Translations under genes and position numbers: made by a program
Shown: positions 18,610 through 27,398 of the stretch, one piece after another
Layout: every line of letters starts with the position of its first letter
Position numbering within the stretch: position 1 is the first letter of the stretch
Source: Pseudalgibacter alginicilyticus
Lineage (GTDB): Bacteria > Bacteroidota > Bacteroidia > Flavobacteriales > Flavobacteriaceae
Assembly (NCBI RefSeq): GCF_001310225.1
Contig: NZ_CP012898.1
Span: 2,418,001 to 2,482,000 of the forward strand
Direction: 5' to 3'
DNA: 64,000 nucleotides
The notes under the pieces: generated by a model
Databases searched by the model: none
What the model was told of the DNA's origin: nothing
What the model saw: the letters and a program-made list of their open reading frames with translations, nothing else

Positions 18610-19914
18610 TTATTCTACAAATTCAATATTGGTTAACTTAACTACCACTTTATTTGGCCAAATTTTATCGTTGTAAACCCTTTGTGCTCTTGTAATTGAG
18701 ATTTCTACATTGTGATTGCGCTGCGTAAAGCGAGATGTTGGGATGTTATTTGGCGAATATTCTACAACCAAATCATTTTGTCCTAAAACAGAAATTTCCG
18801 TTTCTTTTGTTGTTCTCAATTTTTCCGTATAAAATAGTCTTCTCTTGCCTTTAAACCATTCTTGTTCATTAGGAACAAAAACATAAACTGTATTTTCATC
18901 TTTAGCTTTAGTAAACCATAAATCTCCTTCTTTTATTACGTTAGGTAGAGTTCGTACGTTTTTAACAGATTCATTGTTCATAAACATCCAAAGCGCTATT
19001 TCTCTCAAACGTTCCTCTTGTTCTATTGGTATTTCTCCATTAGGTTTAGGCCCAACATTCATTAAAAAATTACCGCCTTTAGCGCGTATTTCAATCAATT
19101 TATTAATAAGTTCTTTACCACTTTTATAAACTTCATTTGTTGGCTTATAAGCCCATTGTGTACCCATTGTCATACACGTTTCCCAAGGGCCAGGCATTGC
19201 TCCATCAGGTATTTTTTGCTCTGGAGTTTTCATTTCACCACGTGTAACAACGATATTTGGATCTAATGAATGTACATATTGAACGATAGGTCCTGTTTTA
19301 AACGCATCAAAAAAGATAACATCTATTTGTCCATAATTAGTAACTAGTTCTTTAACCTGTTTTTTATCATATTCTAATAATTCAACATTTTCTGTGATTT
19401 GACTCATCATACTATTTCGTGAAATGAGTTCGCCTTGTTTGTTTAAAAAACTAAAATCCTCTGGCGAAAAATAGACTCCTACTTTTAAACCATGCTTACG
19501 CAAGGCTGTAAAAAGTTCGGCAGTAATATCTTTTCCATAAGGAGTATTCATAATATTAAAATCTGTTGTTTTAGTATCCCACATACAAAATCCATTATGA
19601 TGTTTGGTGGTAAAAACCACATATTCCGCACCTGTTAACTTAAATAATCTTGCCCATTCGTCTGGGTCAAATTTATCTGGATAAAAAGTTTTAGGAAGTT
19701 CTTCCATATACCTTTTTACATAATCTTCAGACGCACCAACCATAGAGTGACTAATCACACTACCTAATTGCGAATCCAAACTCCAATGTATAAATATTCC
19801 AAACCCCATATCCATAAATGCTTCATTGAGTTCTGGCTTATTTTTAAGTTGTGAAAATGCCGAAAAACATACGGTTATAATTAATACAAAAGTGATTTTA
19901 ATCTTGAAGGACAT
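18610..19914 (-). CDS. GH29 alpha-L-fucosidase, paralogue B
   Basis: 434 residues with a signal peptide (MSFKIKITFVLIITVCFSAFSQ). It shares all GH29 landmarks with the neighbour at 17279-18586: FGIFIHWSLDSQ, TTKHHNGFCMW, IDVIFFDAFK with the presumed nucleophile Asp about residue 202, CMTMGTQWAYKP and NVGPKPNGEIP. It lies 23 bp before its paralogue and 11 bp after the GH92 gene, within one transcript. The C-terminal beta-sandwich is more diverged (for example KDENTVYVFVPNEQEWFKG). It could act on a different fucose linkage or on a substituted fucose; sequence alone does not decide this. Confidence 0.9.
   Translation of the reverse strand: MSFKIKITFVLIITVCFSAFSQLKNKPELNEAFMDMGFGIFIHWSLDSQLGSVISHSMVGASEDYVKRYMEELPKTFYPDKFDPDEWARLFKLTGAEYVVFTTKHHNGFCMWDTKTTDFNIMNTPYGKDITAELFTALRKHGLKVGVYFSPEDFSFLNKQGELISRNSMMSQITENVELLEYDKKQVKELVTNYGQIDVIFFDAFKTGPIVQYVHSLDPNIVVTRGEMKTPEQKIPDGAMPGPWETCMTMGTQWAYKPTNEVYKSGKELINKLIEIRAKGGNFLMNVGPKPNGEIPIEQEERLREIALWMFMNNESVKNVRTLPNVIKEGDLWFTKAKDENTVYVFVPNEQEWFKGKRRLFYTEKLRTTKETEISVLGQNDLVVEYSPNNIPTSRFTQRNHNVEISITRAQRVYNDKIWPNKVVVKLTNIEFVE
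19544..19818. repeat. 275-bp identical tract shared by two GH29 genes (copy 2)
   Basis: Second copy of the tract at 18213-18487, in the same orientation. The first mismatches outside are at 19543 (A against C) and 19819 (T against A). Further downstream in the genes, short stretches around the CMTMGTQWAYKP motif are also nearly identical but carry scattered synonymous changes. Confidence 0.85.
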
Positions 19915-19925
19915 AATTATATTTA

Positions 19926-22262
19926 CTATTTTTTATTAGGTTTATTTGACATCTCCAAATTCAATTCACCACCTGAAATAATAGCATTGTGATCTATTTT
20001 ATAGTTTTCAATAGGTTGTTCATTAAATTTAATTTGATTTACATAAATATTGGAAGTGCTGTTATTTTTTGCTTTAATTGTAAAGATACTATTTGAATAA
20101 TAATCTGGGTGTAATTTAATATTAACTTCTTCAAAAAGAGGACTTCCAATTTGATATTCGGGGTTTTCTTCAGTACCTCCATTCATTTGAAACAAACCCA
20201 TTTTCAACAATACATTTAAACTCCCCATAAGTCCCTGATCTTCATCACCATTATAACCTGTTGCAGGCGATAAACCACTAAAAGTTTTTTCAATAACCTT
20301 ACGTGTCCAATACTGTGTAAGGTCTGGCCTGTTTAATTGGTTAAACACAAAGGAAGTTTGAATAGAAGGCTGATTTCCAAAATTAATAGGCACTCTACTA
20401 TACTCTGGATGAGTTTCAACAGAATGTGATGTACCTGCCGCAAAATTTAAATCTTCTGCTTTTACAAATTGATAATTTAATTTTTTTACTGCGCTTTCTT
20501 TGCCTCCCATTAGTTCTGCTAAGCCACTTAAATCATGAGGAACAAACCAAGTTGATTGTGCGCTATTAGATTCTATAAACCCGTTTTCTACTTGATAGGG
20601 GTCAAAGTCTTTTTTCCAAACACCTTCAATATTTTTTGGGCGTACCCAAGTAGTTTCAGCATCATAAACATTTTGGTAGTTTTTTGAACGCTTAATAAAA
20701 TAATCATAATCTTCTATATGATTTAATTTTTTAGCTAATTGCGCTAATGTCCAATCTTGGTATGCATACTCTAAGGTCATGCTTGCACCATCTTCATGAA
20801 TACCAAACCTACCATCAGGAAGCGGATAAGGTACATAGCCGTTATTTATATAATATTTTAAACCACCCCCTAAGTTGGTGTTGTGTTCGTAACCAGATTT
20901 TCCCATGATACCATCAATCAGGTGGTTCTTTTTTAAAGCTTGATATATATATTCTAAATCGTTTTGAATAATTCCTTTTTGAATAGCGCTAACTATAAAA
21001 GGTGTTGATGAGGCACCTGTCATAACATAGGTATAATTACCACCAGAAGGCCCACGGGGTATTAAGCCACCATCTTTATAATACTGCATTAGAGAGTGCA
21101 CAAAATCTTCCATAATTTCGGGATACGCTAAACCCCATAACGTATTTATGGTCCATTGCGCTCCCCAAAATGAATCAGAATTATAATGATTAAATTTTGG
21201 GACTCCAGCTTCATCTAGAGGTAATTGTCCTATCCTAAATTTTTCTCCAGTATTGTCAGGATAGGCACCATTAATATCACTAATTATTCTGCGTCCTTGA
21301 AGTGCATGCCATAAATCTGTATAAAATCTGGTTTGGTCTTTTTCAGTACCTCCTTTTACCTGTATTCTACTCAATAAACTATTCCATTCTTTTTTTGATT
21401 GCTCTACAACAGCCTCAAAATTCCAGTGAGGTAATTCTTTATCAATATTAATATCTGCATTTTCAATAGACGTATAAGATATACCCACTTTCATCAAAAC
21501 CTTGTCCTGTGTGTTTTTTAAATTTACGAGGTAATTTTTTGTTTCTTCATCTTGTGCAATAGATGTTATTTCAGTGTTTAATTTTACTTTAAAATAAACA
21601 GTTAGTGGTTTTGGACGTCTAGAGGTAGGCTCCATGACAACACTACCAGAAAGTTCATTGCCATTATTTAGTTCTAATAAGCCACCCGAATTTACACACG
21701 GACCCAAAATGGTGTTTAGGTTAAACAGAATTGAAGGCTTTGTGTTTTTAAGAAATGTATATTGGTGAAACCCTACACGTTTGGTACTTGTTAATTCTGT
21801 TTGTATCTGAAATCTTTCTAACTCCAAAACATGATGTCCTGGGGTTATTTGTTCTTTATCATGATTAAACTGAGAGTAAAAATCTTTATAAATACTTTTT
21901 CTACTATCATCAGAAATGGTTACAGGCATTACTGAAATACCTGACATTTGCCACGCATGAATATGGCTAAAACCTTTTATTGTATCTGTTTTATATCTAT
22001 AGCCGCTACCCCAAGCACCCCCTATTTGAGTATCGGGACTTAAGTTTACCATCCCAAAAGGACGGTTAGCCGATGAAAAGAAAAACCATCTAGAGTTTTC
22101 AGTATCCAACAACGGATACACTTTGGCTGCATAGTCTATAACCTGTTCACTTTTCACTGTATCAATATCAATGGACTTATCTTGATTTTTGCACGATGTA
22201 AATGCAATGATTATAAAACTTATAAAACTTATTTTGCTTTTAAGGCTATAATTCAACTTCAT
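19926..22262 (-). CDS. GH92 family exo-alpha-mannosidase-like lipoprotein
   Basis: 778 residues with a lipoprotein signal (IIIAFTSCKNQ). GH92 enzymes are Ca2+-dependent inverting exo-alpha-mannosidases of Bacteroidota. Family features: NRPFGMVNLSPDTQ, GFSHIHAWQMSG, FNHYNSDSFWGAQWTINTLWGL, GGLIPRGPSGGNYTYVMTGA, EDGASMTLEYAYQDW, TWFVPHDLSGLAELMGG and YNGDEDQGLMGSLN. The last motif replaces the more usual GNDDxGQMSAWYV, so this is a divergent subgroup and the sugar could be other than mannose. It sits after susCD behind a hairpin and before the GH29 genes, which suggests a glycan bearing both mannose-type and fucose residues. Confidence 0.85.
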   Translation of the reverse strand: MKLNYSLKSKISFISFIIIAFTSCKNQDKSIDIDTVKSEQVIDYAAKVYPLLDTENSRWFFFSSANRPFGMVNLSPDTQIGGAWGSGYRYKTDTIKGFSHIHAWQMSGISVMPVTISDDSRKSIYKDFYSQFNHDKEQITPGHHVLELERFQIQTELTSTKRVGFHQYTFLKNTKPSILFNLNTILGPCVNSGGLLELNNGNELSGSVVMEPTSRRPKPLTVYFKVKLNTEITSIAQDEETKNYLVNLKNTQDKVLMKVGISYTSIENADINIDKELPHWNFEAVVEQSKKEWNSLLSRIQVKGGTEKDQTRFYTDLWHALQGRRIISDINGAYPDNTGEKFRIGQLPLDEAGVPKFNHYNSDSFWGAQWTINTLWGLAYPEIMEDFVHSLMQYYKDGGLIPRGPSGGNYTYVMTGASSTPFIVSAIQKGIIQNDLEYIYQALKKNHLIDGIMGKSGYEHNTNLGGGLKYYINNGYVPYPLPDGRFGIHEDGASMTLEYAYQDWTLAQLAKKLNHIEDYDYFIKRSKNYQNVYDAETTWVRPKNIEGVWKKDFDPYQVENGFIESNSAQSTWFVPHDLSGLAELMGGKESAVKKLNYQFVKAEDLNFAAGTSHSVETHPEYSRVPINFGNQPSIQTSFVFNQLNRPDLTQYWTRKVIEKTFSGLSPATGYNGDEDQGLMGSLNVLLKMGLFQMNGGTEENPEYQIGSPLFEEVNIKLHPDYYSNSIFTIKAKNNSTSNIYVNQIKFNEQPIENYKIDHNAIISGGELNLEMSNKPNKK

Positions 22263-22327
22263 TGTTTCTTATTTAAAGGGTATCAATGTATTTTATGATG
22301 TAATAATTCAAGAATCAGATATTAAAA

Positions 22328-22359
22328 ATATAGGCAGACAAAAATTCGCCTGCCTATAT
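22328..22359 (-). terminator. Intra-operon hairpin (attenuator) between susD and GH92
   Basis: Perfect 10-bp inverted repeat: ATATAGGCAG at 22328-22337 pairs with CTGCCTATAT at 22350-22359 across a 12-nt loop. On the minus strand the stem is followed by TTTTTAAT. It lies in the 137-bp gap between susD and the GH92 gene, where partial termination would keep susCD transcripts higher than the enzymes. Confidence 0.5.
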
Positions 22360-22399
22360 AAACTAAATACAAACTAACTCAAAACAAATAAAACTAATG

Positions 22400-24052
22400 T
22401 TATTCATAAAGTGGATTTTGCTCCATTGTATTAGGTGATAATTCTATTTCTCGTGTTGGTATGGGGCGTAATAGATGTTTTGAAGCATCAAAGGCACCAT
22501 GGTCAATTACATGTGGGTTATATAATTCTATACGCTCCTCTAATTTACCCATTCGTTTTAGCACAGCCCAACGGTTGGTTTCTCCTATCAATTCTAAAGC
22601 ACGCTCTTCTAAGATAATATCTAAATTTATATTAGCATAATGATTGGCAACTCCTGTAGCACGCTCTCTAACCCTATTTATATGAAACAACGCCTGAGTA
22701 GTATTATTAGCTCCAAGAAAAGCTTCGGCAGCTAATAAATGGGTTTCTGCTACTCTAAAAATAAAGGTGTCTCGTGCACCACCATTTTCATCAAAATAAA
22801 TCTCATCATCAAACTTTTTCATGATTGGGAAATTTACAAAATATGGATTTGATGAATACGTGTAATTTACTCCTGCAATATCATCTGGCTTGCCCCACAG
22901 GTATTCATCTGGTTGAAATACCCAATAGCGATCTAATTTATCGGTAAGCTCTGTTACATCTAATGCTTGTTTTGGAAAATACACCAAGGTGTCACCAGGT
23001 ACAATTACATCTGATCCAACCGAAAACCCAGGTTCGTCTGCATAAATCACACGATGTATGGTAGCGTCTTCACGCGTATCGTTATCAGCAAATAATGAGT
23101 AGAAATAGGGTGTCATCATCAAACCATCTCCTTGTACACCATATTGGTTTGCACGGCTTACTCCCGGATAATCGAATAGATTGTACATAAATAAGGAGTG
23201 CTTGTTGTTATTTCTATCACTTGCAAATGCATTGTTTTCCCATTGTGCGGCAAATAAAATTTCATCATTTATTTGATTATCATAATCAAACACCTCAGCA
23301 AATGTTTGGGTTCTAATATCATACCCGTCTATAGCTTGTACCGCTAAATCTGCCGCTGTTTGAAAATCGTTCGCTCCTGCATACGATTTATAGGCACGAG
23401 TAAGGTACACTTCAGATAAAAGGTGTTGTGCAGCTCGTCTGGAAAAGCGACCAGTTTCTGGGCTATTTTCAAGGTTTGGTATGGCTGCTTCTAATTCACT
23501 AATAATCAAAGTAAAGGTTTCCTCTTCTGTAGAACGCGTATAATCATTACGTATGCTTAACGGTTCTTCAAGATCTAATACCACACCGCCGTATTGTACC
23601 GCTAAATTAAAAAATGCTAATGCTCGTAAGGCACGTGCTTGGGCTATACCATAAGCTTTAGCGTCTAAATTCGTGTCACTCCAGCTAATTTGGTTGTTAT
23701 AACGGTTAATGGCTGTGTTGGCTTTGGATATTACATTATAATTACCACTCCAAACACCGTTTGTGGTAGGTGGCACTAAATTATTATAATCGTTTCCACT
23801 ATTAAAAGCGTATAGTTCGCTTTTAGTTGTAAACAGGTCTGTTCCTTCAAATTTATAACTGTGGTTTCTATATACGCCTCTTGTTGCGGTGTATAAGCCA
23901 ATTATTAATTGATCGGCATTATCTTCATTCAAAAAAGTTTCACTTGTAATATCTGTATAGTTATCCTCTTGTATGAAGTCATCACAGGCATTTAAAAGCA
24001 TTGAAAACATGAGCAATGCTAAAATTGGTTTTATATTTTTATATATTTTCAT
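22400..24052 (-). CDS. susD: SusD/RagB family glycan-binding lipoprotein
   Basis: 550 residues with a lipobox (LLNACDDF, Cys about 23). SusD-family features: the N-terminal DNADQLIIGLYTATRG, tetratricopeptide-like helices with ARALRALAFFNLAVQYGGVVL and the C-terminal RVAETHLLAAEAFLGAN and INRVRERAT, ending with the NPLYE tail. It forms the lid of the SusC transporter at the cell surface and binds oligosaccharide. It begins 18 bp after susC. The sequence does not disclose which glycan is bound. Confidence 0.95.
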   Translation of the reverse strand: MKIYKNIKPILALLMFSMLLNACDDFIQEDNYTDITSETFLNEDNADQLIIGLYTATRGVYRNHSYKFEGTDLFTTKSELYAFNSGNDYNNLVPPTTNGVWSGNYNVISKANTAINRYNNQISWSDTNLDAKAYGIAQARALRALAFFNLAVQYGGVVLDLEEPLSIRNDYTRSTEEETFTLIISELEAAIPNLENSPETGRFSRRAAQHLLSEVYLTRAYKSYAGANDFQTAADLAVQAIDGYDIRTQTFAEVFDYDNQINDEILFAAQWENNAFASDRNNNKHSLFMYNLFDYPGVSRANQYGVQGDGLMMTPYFYSLFADNDTREDATIHRVIYADEPGFSVGSDVIVPGDTLVYFPKQALDVTELTDKLDRYWVFQPDEYLWGKPDDIAGVNYTYSSNPYFVNFPIMKKFDDEIYFDENGGARDTFIFRVAETHLLAAEAFLGANNTTQALFHINRVRERATGVANHYANINLDIILEERALELIGETNRWAVLKRMGKLEERIELYNPHVIDHGAFDASKHLLRPIPTREIELSPNTMEQNPLYE

Positions 24053-24070
24053 CTTTAATAGATTTAAAAA

Positions 24071-27000
24071 TTAGTACGATAACTTAAGTCCGAATAATAC
24101 TGTTTTCATCATATAACCGGCGTTATATGTATCACCCAATGCAGTTTCTGGGTCTGGTCCTGCATAATCGGTAAAAGTAAATGGGTTTTGAATATCTAAA
24201 GTTAATCTTAGGCTAGACATTTTTAGCTTATCTAACATAGCTTGTTTAGCATTATATCCAATTCCAATATTACCAATCTTAACAAAATCAGCATCCACAT
24301 AATAGTCATTTCCTGTTGAAGCATAAGCTGCTGCTGGATTTTTGGCATCCTGATTATTAGGCGACCAATAATCTAATTTTACCTTATTGAATTTAGCTTG
24401 ATCATTCTGCCAAGGCGCAAAGTTGTTATAAAACTCTGAGTGCCCGTAAACACCTTGTCTGGTATGCATTTGTACTGTCAGGTCAAAGTTTTTATAGGTA
24501 AAGGTATTGGTCATACCTCCAATCCAATCAGGAGATATAGATCCGATTACTGTGTTGTCTTCTTGATTTAAAATACCATCATCATTTAGGTCGGCGTACT
24601 TCCATCTACCTGGGAAGCTATTGTAAGTATGTGCCTCAGCGGCCTCATCTATCTGCCAAATACCAATTATTTTGTAGCTATAAATAGCATCCACTGGTTG
24701 TCCTATTTGACGCACACCATGAGCCCCATAAGGAAGTTTATCTAAATCACCATCTAATTCTACAATCTCGTTTTTATTACGCGCATAGTTTAAGTTCGTT
24801 GTCCATTTAAAGTTCTCAGTTTGGATATTGGTAGTGCTTAGTGTGACTTCCACCCCTTTATTTCTTACCGAACCATAGTTACCAATAGCTGTACCGTAAC
24901 CTGTTATAGCAGACAACTCTTTTTCCAAAATGGCATCTACTGTTTTTTTGTTGTAAACCTCTAAGCCTAAACTTATTCTATTTTGTAAAACTGCTAAATC
25001 AATACCTACATTAAACTCTTTAGAGCGTTCCCATGTTAAATCATAGTTAGCTAGTCCGGATACATTTGCACCATTTAAATGCTCGCTTCCAAATGCATAA
25101 TCTGCTCCGCCTAAAAAAGCAAAGGATTGATAAGGGCCCAATACATTATCGTTACCGGACTCTCCATAACTTACACGCAATTTAAGATTGTTTAACCAAT
25201 CAACATCTTGTAAAAAGGTTTCTTCTGTGGCTTTCCATGCAATTGCTGCCGACGGGAAGAATGCCCACTCATGTCCAACAGCCAGTTTAGAAGACCCATC
25301 ATACCTTCCTGTAAAAGTAAATAGGTATTTATCGTCTATACTATAATTTAATCTTGCAGCAAAAGAAGCTAAGGTTTCTTTTTCATAGTCTGTTGCATAC
25401 GTTAGTGGATTTAATCCCGCAGCGGTATTGTAGTATTTATATACATCAGTATCAAAGTCTCTGGTTTCAATCTTACTGTTTTCGTCTTGTCTGTAATACA
25501 CAGAAGAAATTAAGGTTGTTTTTAAGTTATGTCCTTCTGCAACATCAAAGTTTAAATCTACAATATTATCCCATGAATAAGAGGTATCAAAATAAGCGTC
25601 GTAGTATGCACGTGTACGAGGTGCTTCATTTCTTGCTGATTTTGTTAGCAATCCAAATTGTTGCCCATGCCGTATAGTTCGCAAATTGGGTGCAAATTGT
25701 GTTTTAAAACTTAACCATTCCGTAGGCTTATAATTTAAGAATACATTAGCTATAACATCTAAGGTTCTGGTGTTGTTTAACCAAGATTCTTCATAAGCTT
25801 CATAATAAGGATTTAAAAAACGTCCATCTTGGTCGTCTGGAAAGAGGATAAGGTTTCCTTCTGTGTCGCGTGGGTTTACCGTTGGCGCTAAACGCAACGT
25901 GCTTCTAAACAACTCATTACTACCTGTTTCTCGTTCTGATAGCGATAAATATGCTTTTAAACCTGCTGTAAATTTATCAGATACTTTTTTAGTAACAGAA
26001 GTATTTAAATTATAACGTTCAAATACTTGACCACCCTGAATACCCTCATTACTTAAATACCCAATAGATCCATTGTACGTTAGACCATTACTTCCACCAG
26101 ACATAGCAATATTATGACTCGTTTGTAGTCCTGATTCTATATAATCGTTCTGCCAATCTGTATAACGACGGTTGGCCACATTACTAGCTTCTTCATTGGT
26201 TTCTCTGAATTCAGTAGTAAAATTAATTGCAGCATTATTATAGTCATCAACCGTAGGATAATATGGCGCATTAAAATCAAACATACCTTGCCAAACTCTA
26301 CTTCTTAATACATCTTCTACAAAAGCCACATATTCATCTCCATTAAACATTTCGGGCTTGTTAACTACTGAATTTATACCTACAGTAGCTTCATAAGAAA
26401 ACACTGTTTTACCTTCCACGCCGTTTTTGGTAGTAATAATTACTACGCCATTGGCACCTCGTGAACCATAAATAGCAGTTGCCGATGCATCTTTTAAAAT
26501 ATCAATTTGCTGAATATCTGCAGGGTTTAAAATATTTATATCTTCAAAAAACACACCATCAACCACAAATAATGGTTTGGAAAGATCATTTGCTTCATTT
26601 AATCCATTAGTACCTTCATCACTGTTTTTAATTACGGTATTACCTCTAATGTCAAATGAAAGAGGTGCGCCAGGTTTGTTATTGGTGACTCTAACATCTA
26701 CACCTGCAATACGCCCTTGTAAGGCCTGACCAAGATCGGTTTTTTTCTGCTGGGTAATTTCTTGTGCTCCTAATGATTGAACTGCCCCTGTTAAATCGGT
26801 TCGTTTTACAGAACCGTAACCAATTACCACCACTTCATCAAGTTGAGCCAAATCTTCTTGCAATTTTTGATTGAAAGGCAATTGTCCATTATAAGTAGCT
26901 TCCCTTGTCTGAAAACCAAGATACGTAAAGACTAAAATATCACCTTGATTAGCATTGATTTCATAATTTCCATCAAAACCTGTAACCGTTCCAGTTGACG

Positions 27001-27139
27001 TCCCTTTAATAACAACATTAACCCCTGGAATAGGTATGTTTTGACTGTCTGTAACCACTCCGGACACTTTGGTTTGCGCCCAAGAGATGCTTGAATAACC
27101 TATTAATAAGGAGGTTAATAAAAGTTTTAGTTTTTTCAT
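24071..27139 (-). CDS. susC: SusC/RagA TonB-linked outer-membrane glycan importer
   Basis: 1022 residues. A signal peptide is followed by the carboxypeptidase-like domain (VSGVVTDSQNIPIPGVNVVI, FDGNYEI) and the SusC box: VVVIGYGSVKRTDLTGAVQSL, then the plug (DASATAIYGSRGANGVVIITTKNG) and a 22-strand-type barrel ending VLFGLKLSY. SusC imports oligosaccharides with TonB energy in partnership with SusD. It is the first gene of the minus-strand PUL arm, and a 258-bp divergent region separates it from the DUF1080 gene. It shows no N-terminal secretin/TonB box for anti-sigma signalling, in line with control by the HTCS. Confidence 0.95.
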   Translation of the reverse strand: MKKLKLLLTSLLIGYSSISWAQTKVSGVVTDSQNIPIPGVNVVIKGTSTGTVTGFDGNYEINANQGDILVFTYLGFQTREATYNGQLPFNQKLQEDLAQLDEVVVIGYGSVKRTDLTGAVQSLGAQEITQQKKTDLGQALQGRIAGVDVRVTNNKPGAPLSFDIRGNTVIKNSDEGTNGLNEANDLSKPLFVVDGVFFEDINILNPADIQQIDILKDASATAIYGSRGANGVVIITTKNGVEGKTVFSYEATVGINSVVNKPEMFNGDEYVAFVEDVLRSRVWQGMFDFNAPYYPTVDDYNNAAINFTTEFRETNEEASNVANRRYTDWQNDYIESGLQTSHNIAMSGGSNGLTYNGSIGYLSNEGIQGGQVFERYNLNTSVTKKVSDKFTAGLKAYLSLSERETGSNELFRSTLRLAPTVNPRDTEGNLILFPDDQDGRFLNPYYEAYEESWLNNTRTLDVIANVFLNYKPTEWLSFKTQFAPNLRTIRHGQQFGLLTKSARNEAPRTRAYYDAYFDTSYSWDNIVDLNFDVAEGHNLKTTLISSVYYRQDENSKIETRDFDTDVYKYYNTAAGLNPLTYATDYEKETLASFAARLNYSIDDKYLFTFTGRYDGSSKLAVGHEWAFFPSAAIAWKATEETFLQDVDWLNNLKLRVSYGESGNDNVLGPYQSFAFLGGADYAFGSEHLNGANVSGLANYDLTWERSKEFNVGIDLAVLQNRISLGLEVYNKKTVDAILEKELSAITGYGTAIGNYGSVRNKGVEVTLSTTNIQTENFKWTTNLNYARNKNEIVELDGDLDKLPYGAHGVRQIGQPVDAIYSYKIIGIWQIDEAAEAHTYNSFPGRWKYADLNDDGILNQEDNTVIGSISPDWIGGMTNTFTYKNFDLTVQMHTRQGVYGHSEFYNNFAPWQNDQAKFNKVKLDYWSPNNQDAKNPAAAYASTGNDYYVDADFVKIGNIGIGYNAKQAMLDKLKMSSLRLTLDIQNPFTFTDYAGPDPETALGDTYNAGYMMKTVLFGLKLSY

Positions 27140-27193
27140 ATTTATATATGTTTAGTTATTTATGCTAAGCTACAGTTAAAAAATTGTTAATAA

Positions 27194-27222
27194 ATGGATG
27201 ATTTATTCTAAACTATGGATGA
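27194..27222. promoter_or_regulatory. Candidate HTCS operator: direct repeat with 21-bp period
   Basis: ATGGATGA occurs at 27194-27201 and again at 27215-27222, exactly two helical turns apart, 55-83 bp upstream of susC. AraC-type HTH domains commonly bind such direct repeats about 21 bp apart. No other copy was found nearby, so the site is tentative. Confidence 0.35.
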
Positions 27223-27277
27223 ACTTGTCAATTTCGTTAATGAAAATCGTATCAGTTTTGGAGTTATAAGATCACTG

Positions 27278-27292
27278 ATATAACTGTTATAT
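27278..27292. promoter_or_regulatory. 15-bp palindrome in the divergent PUL region
   Basis: ATATAAC-T-GTTATAT is a perfect inverted repeat. It overlaps a TATATTTG -7-like box at 27288-27295 on the plus strand, 104 bp before the DUF1080 gene. A repressor operator is possible; in AT-rich DNA chance occurrence is also possible. Confidence 0.3.
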
Positions 27293-27398
27293 TTGAGTAA
27301 AAAACAGCAAAAAAATCCATGAATTTGTATAACATGTCCATTAGAAATTAGATTAAAAATGGTATTTTAGTAAGCTAATAATTAAACCAACATTTAAC

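Noticed and set aside
18213-19818. GH29 repeat as an insertion sequence or integrase target
   Set aside because: The repeats are coding, in frame in both fucosidases, with no transposase or terminal inverted repeats.
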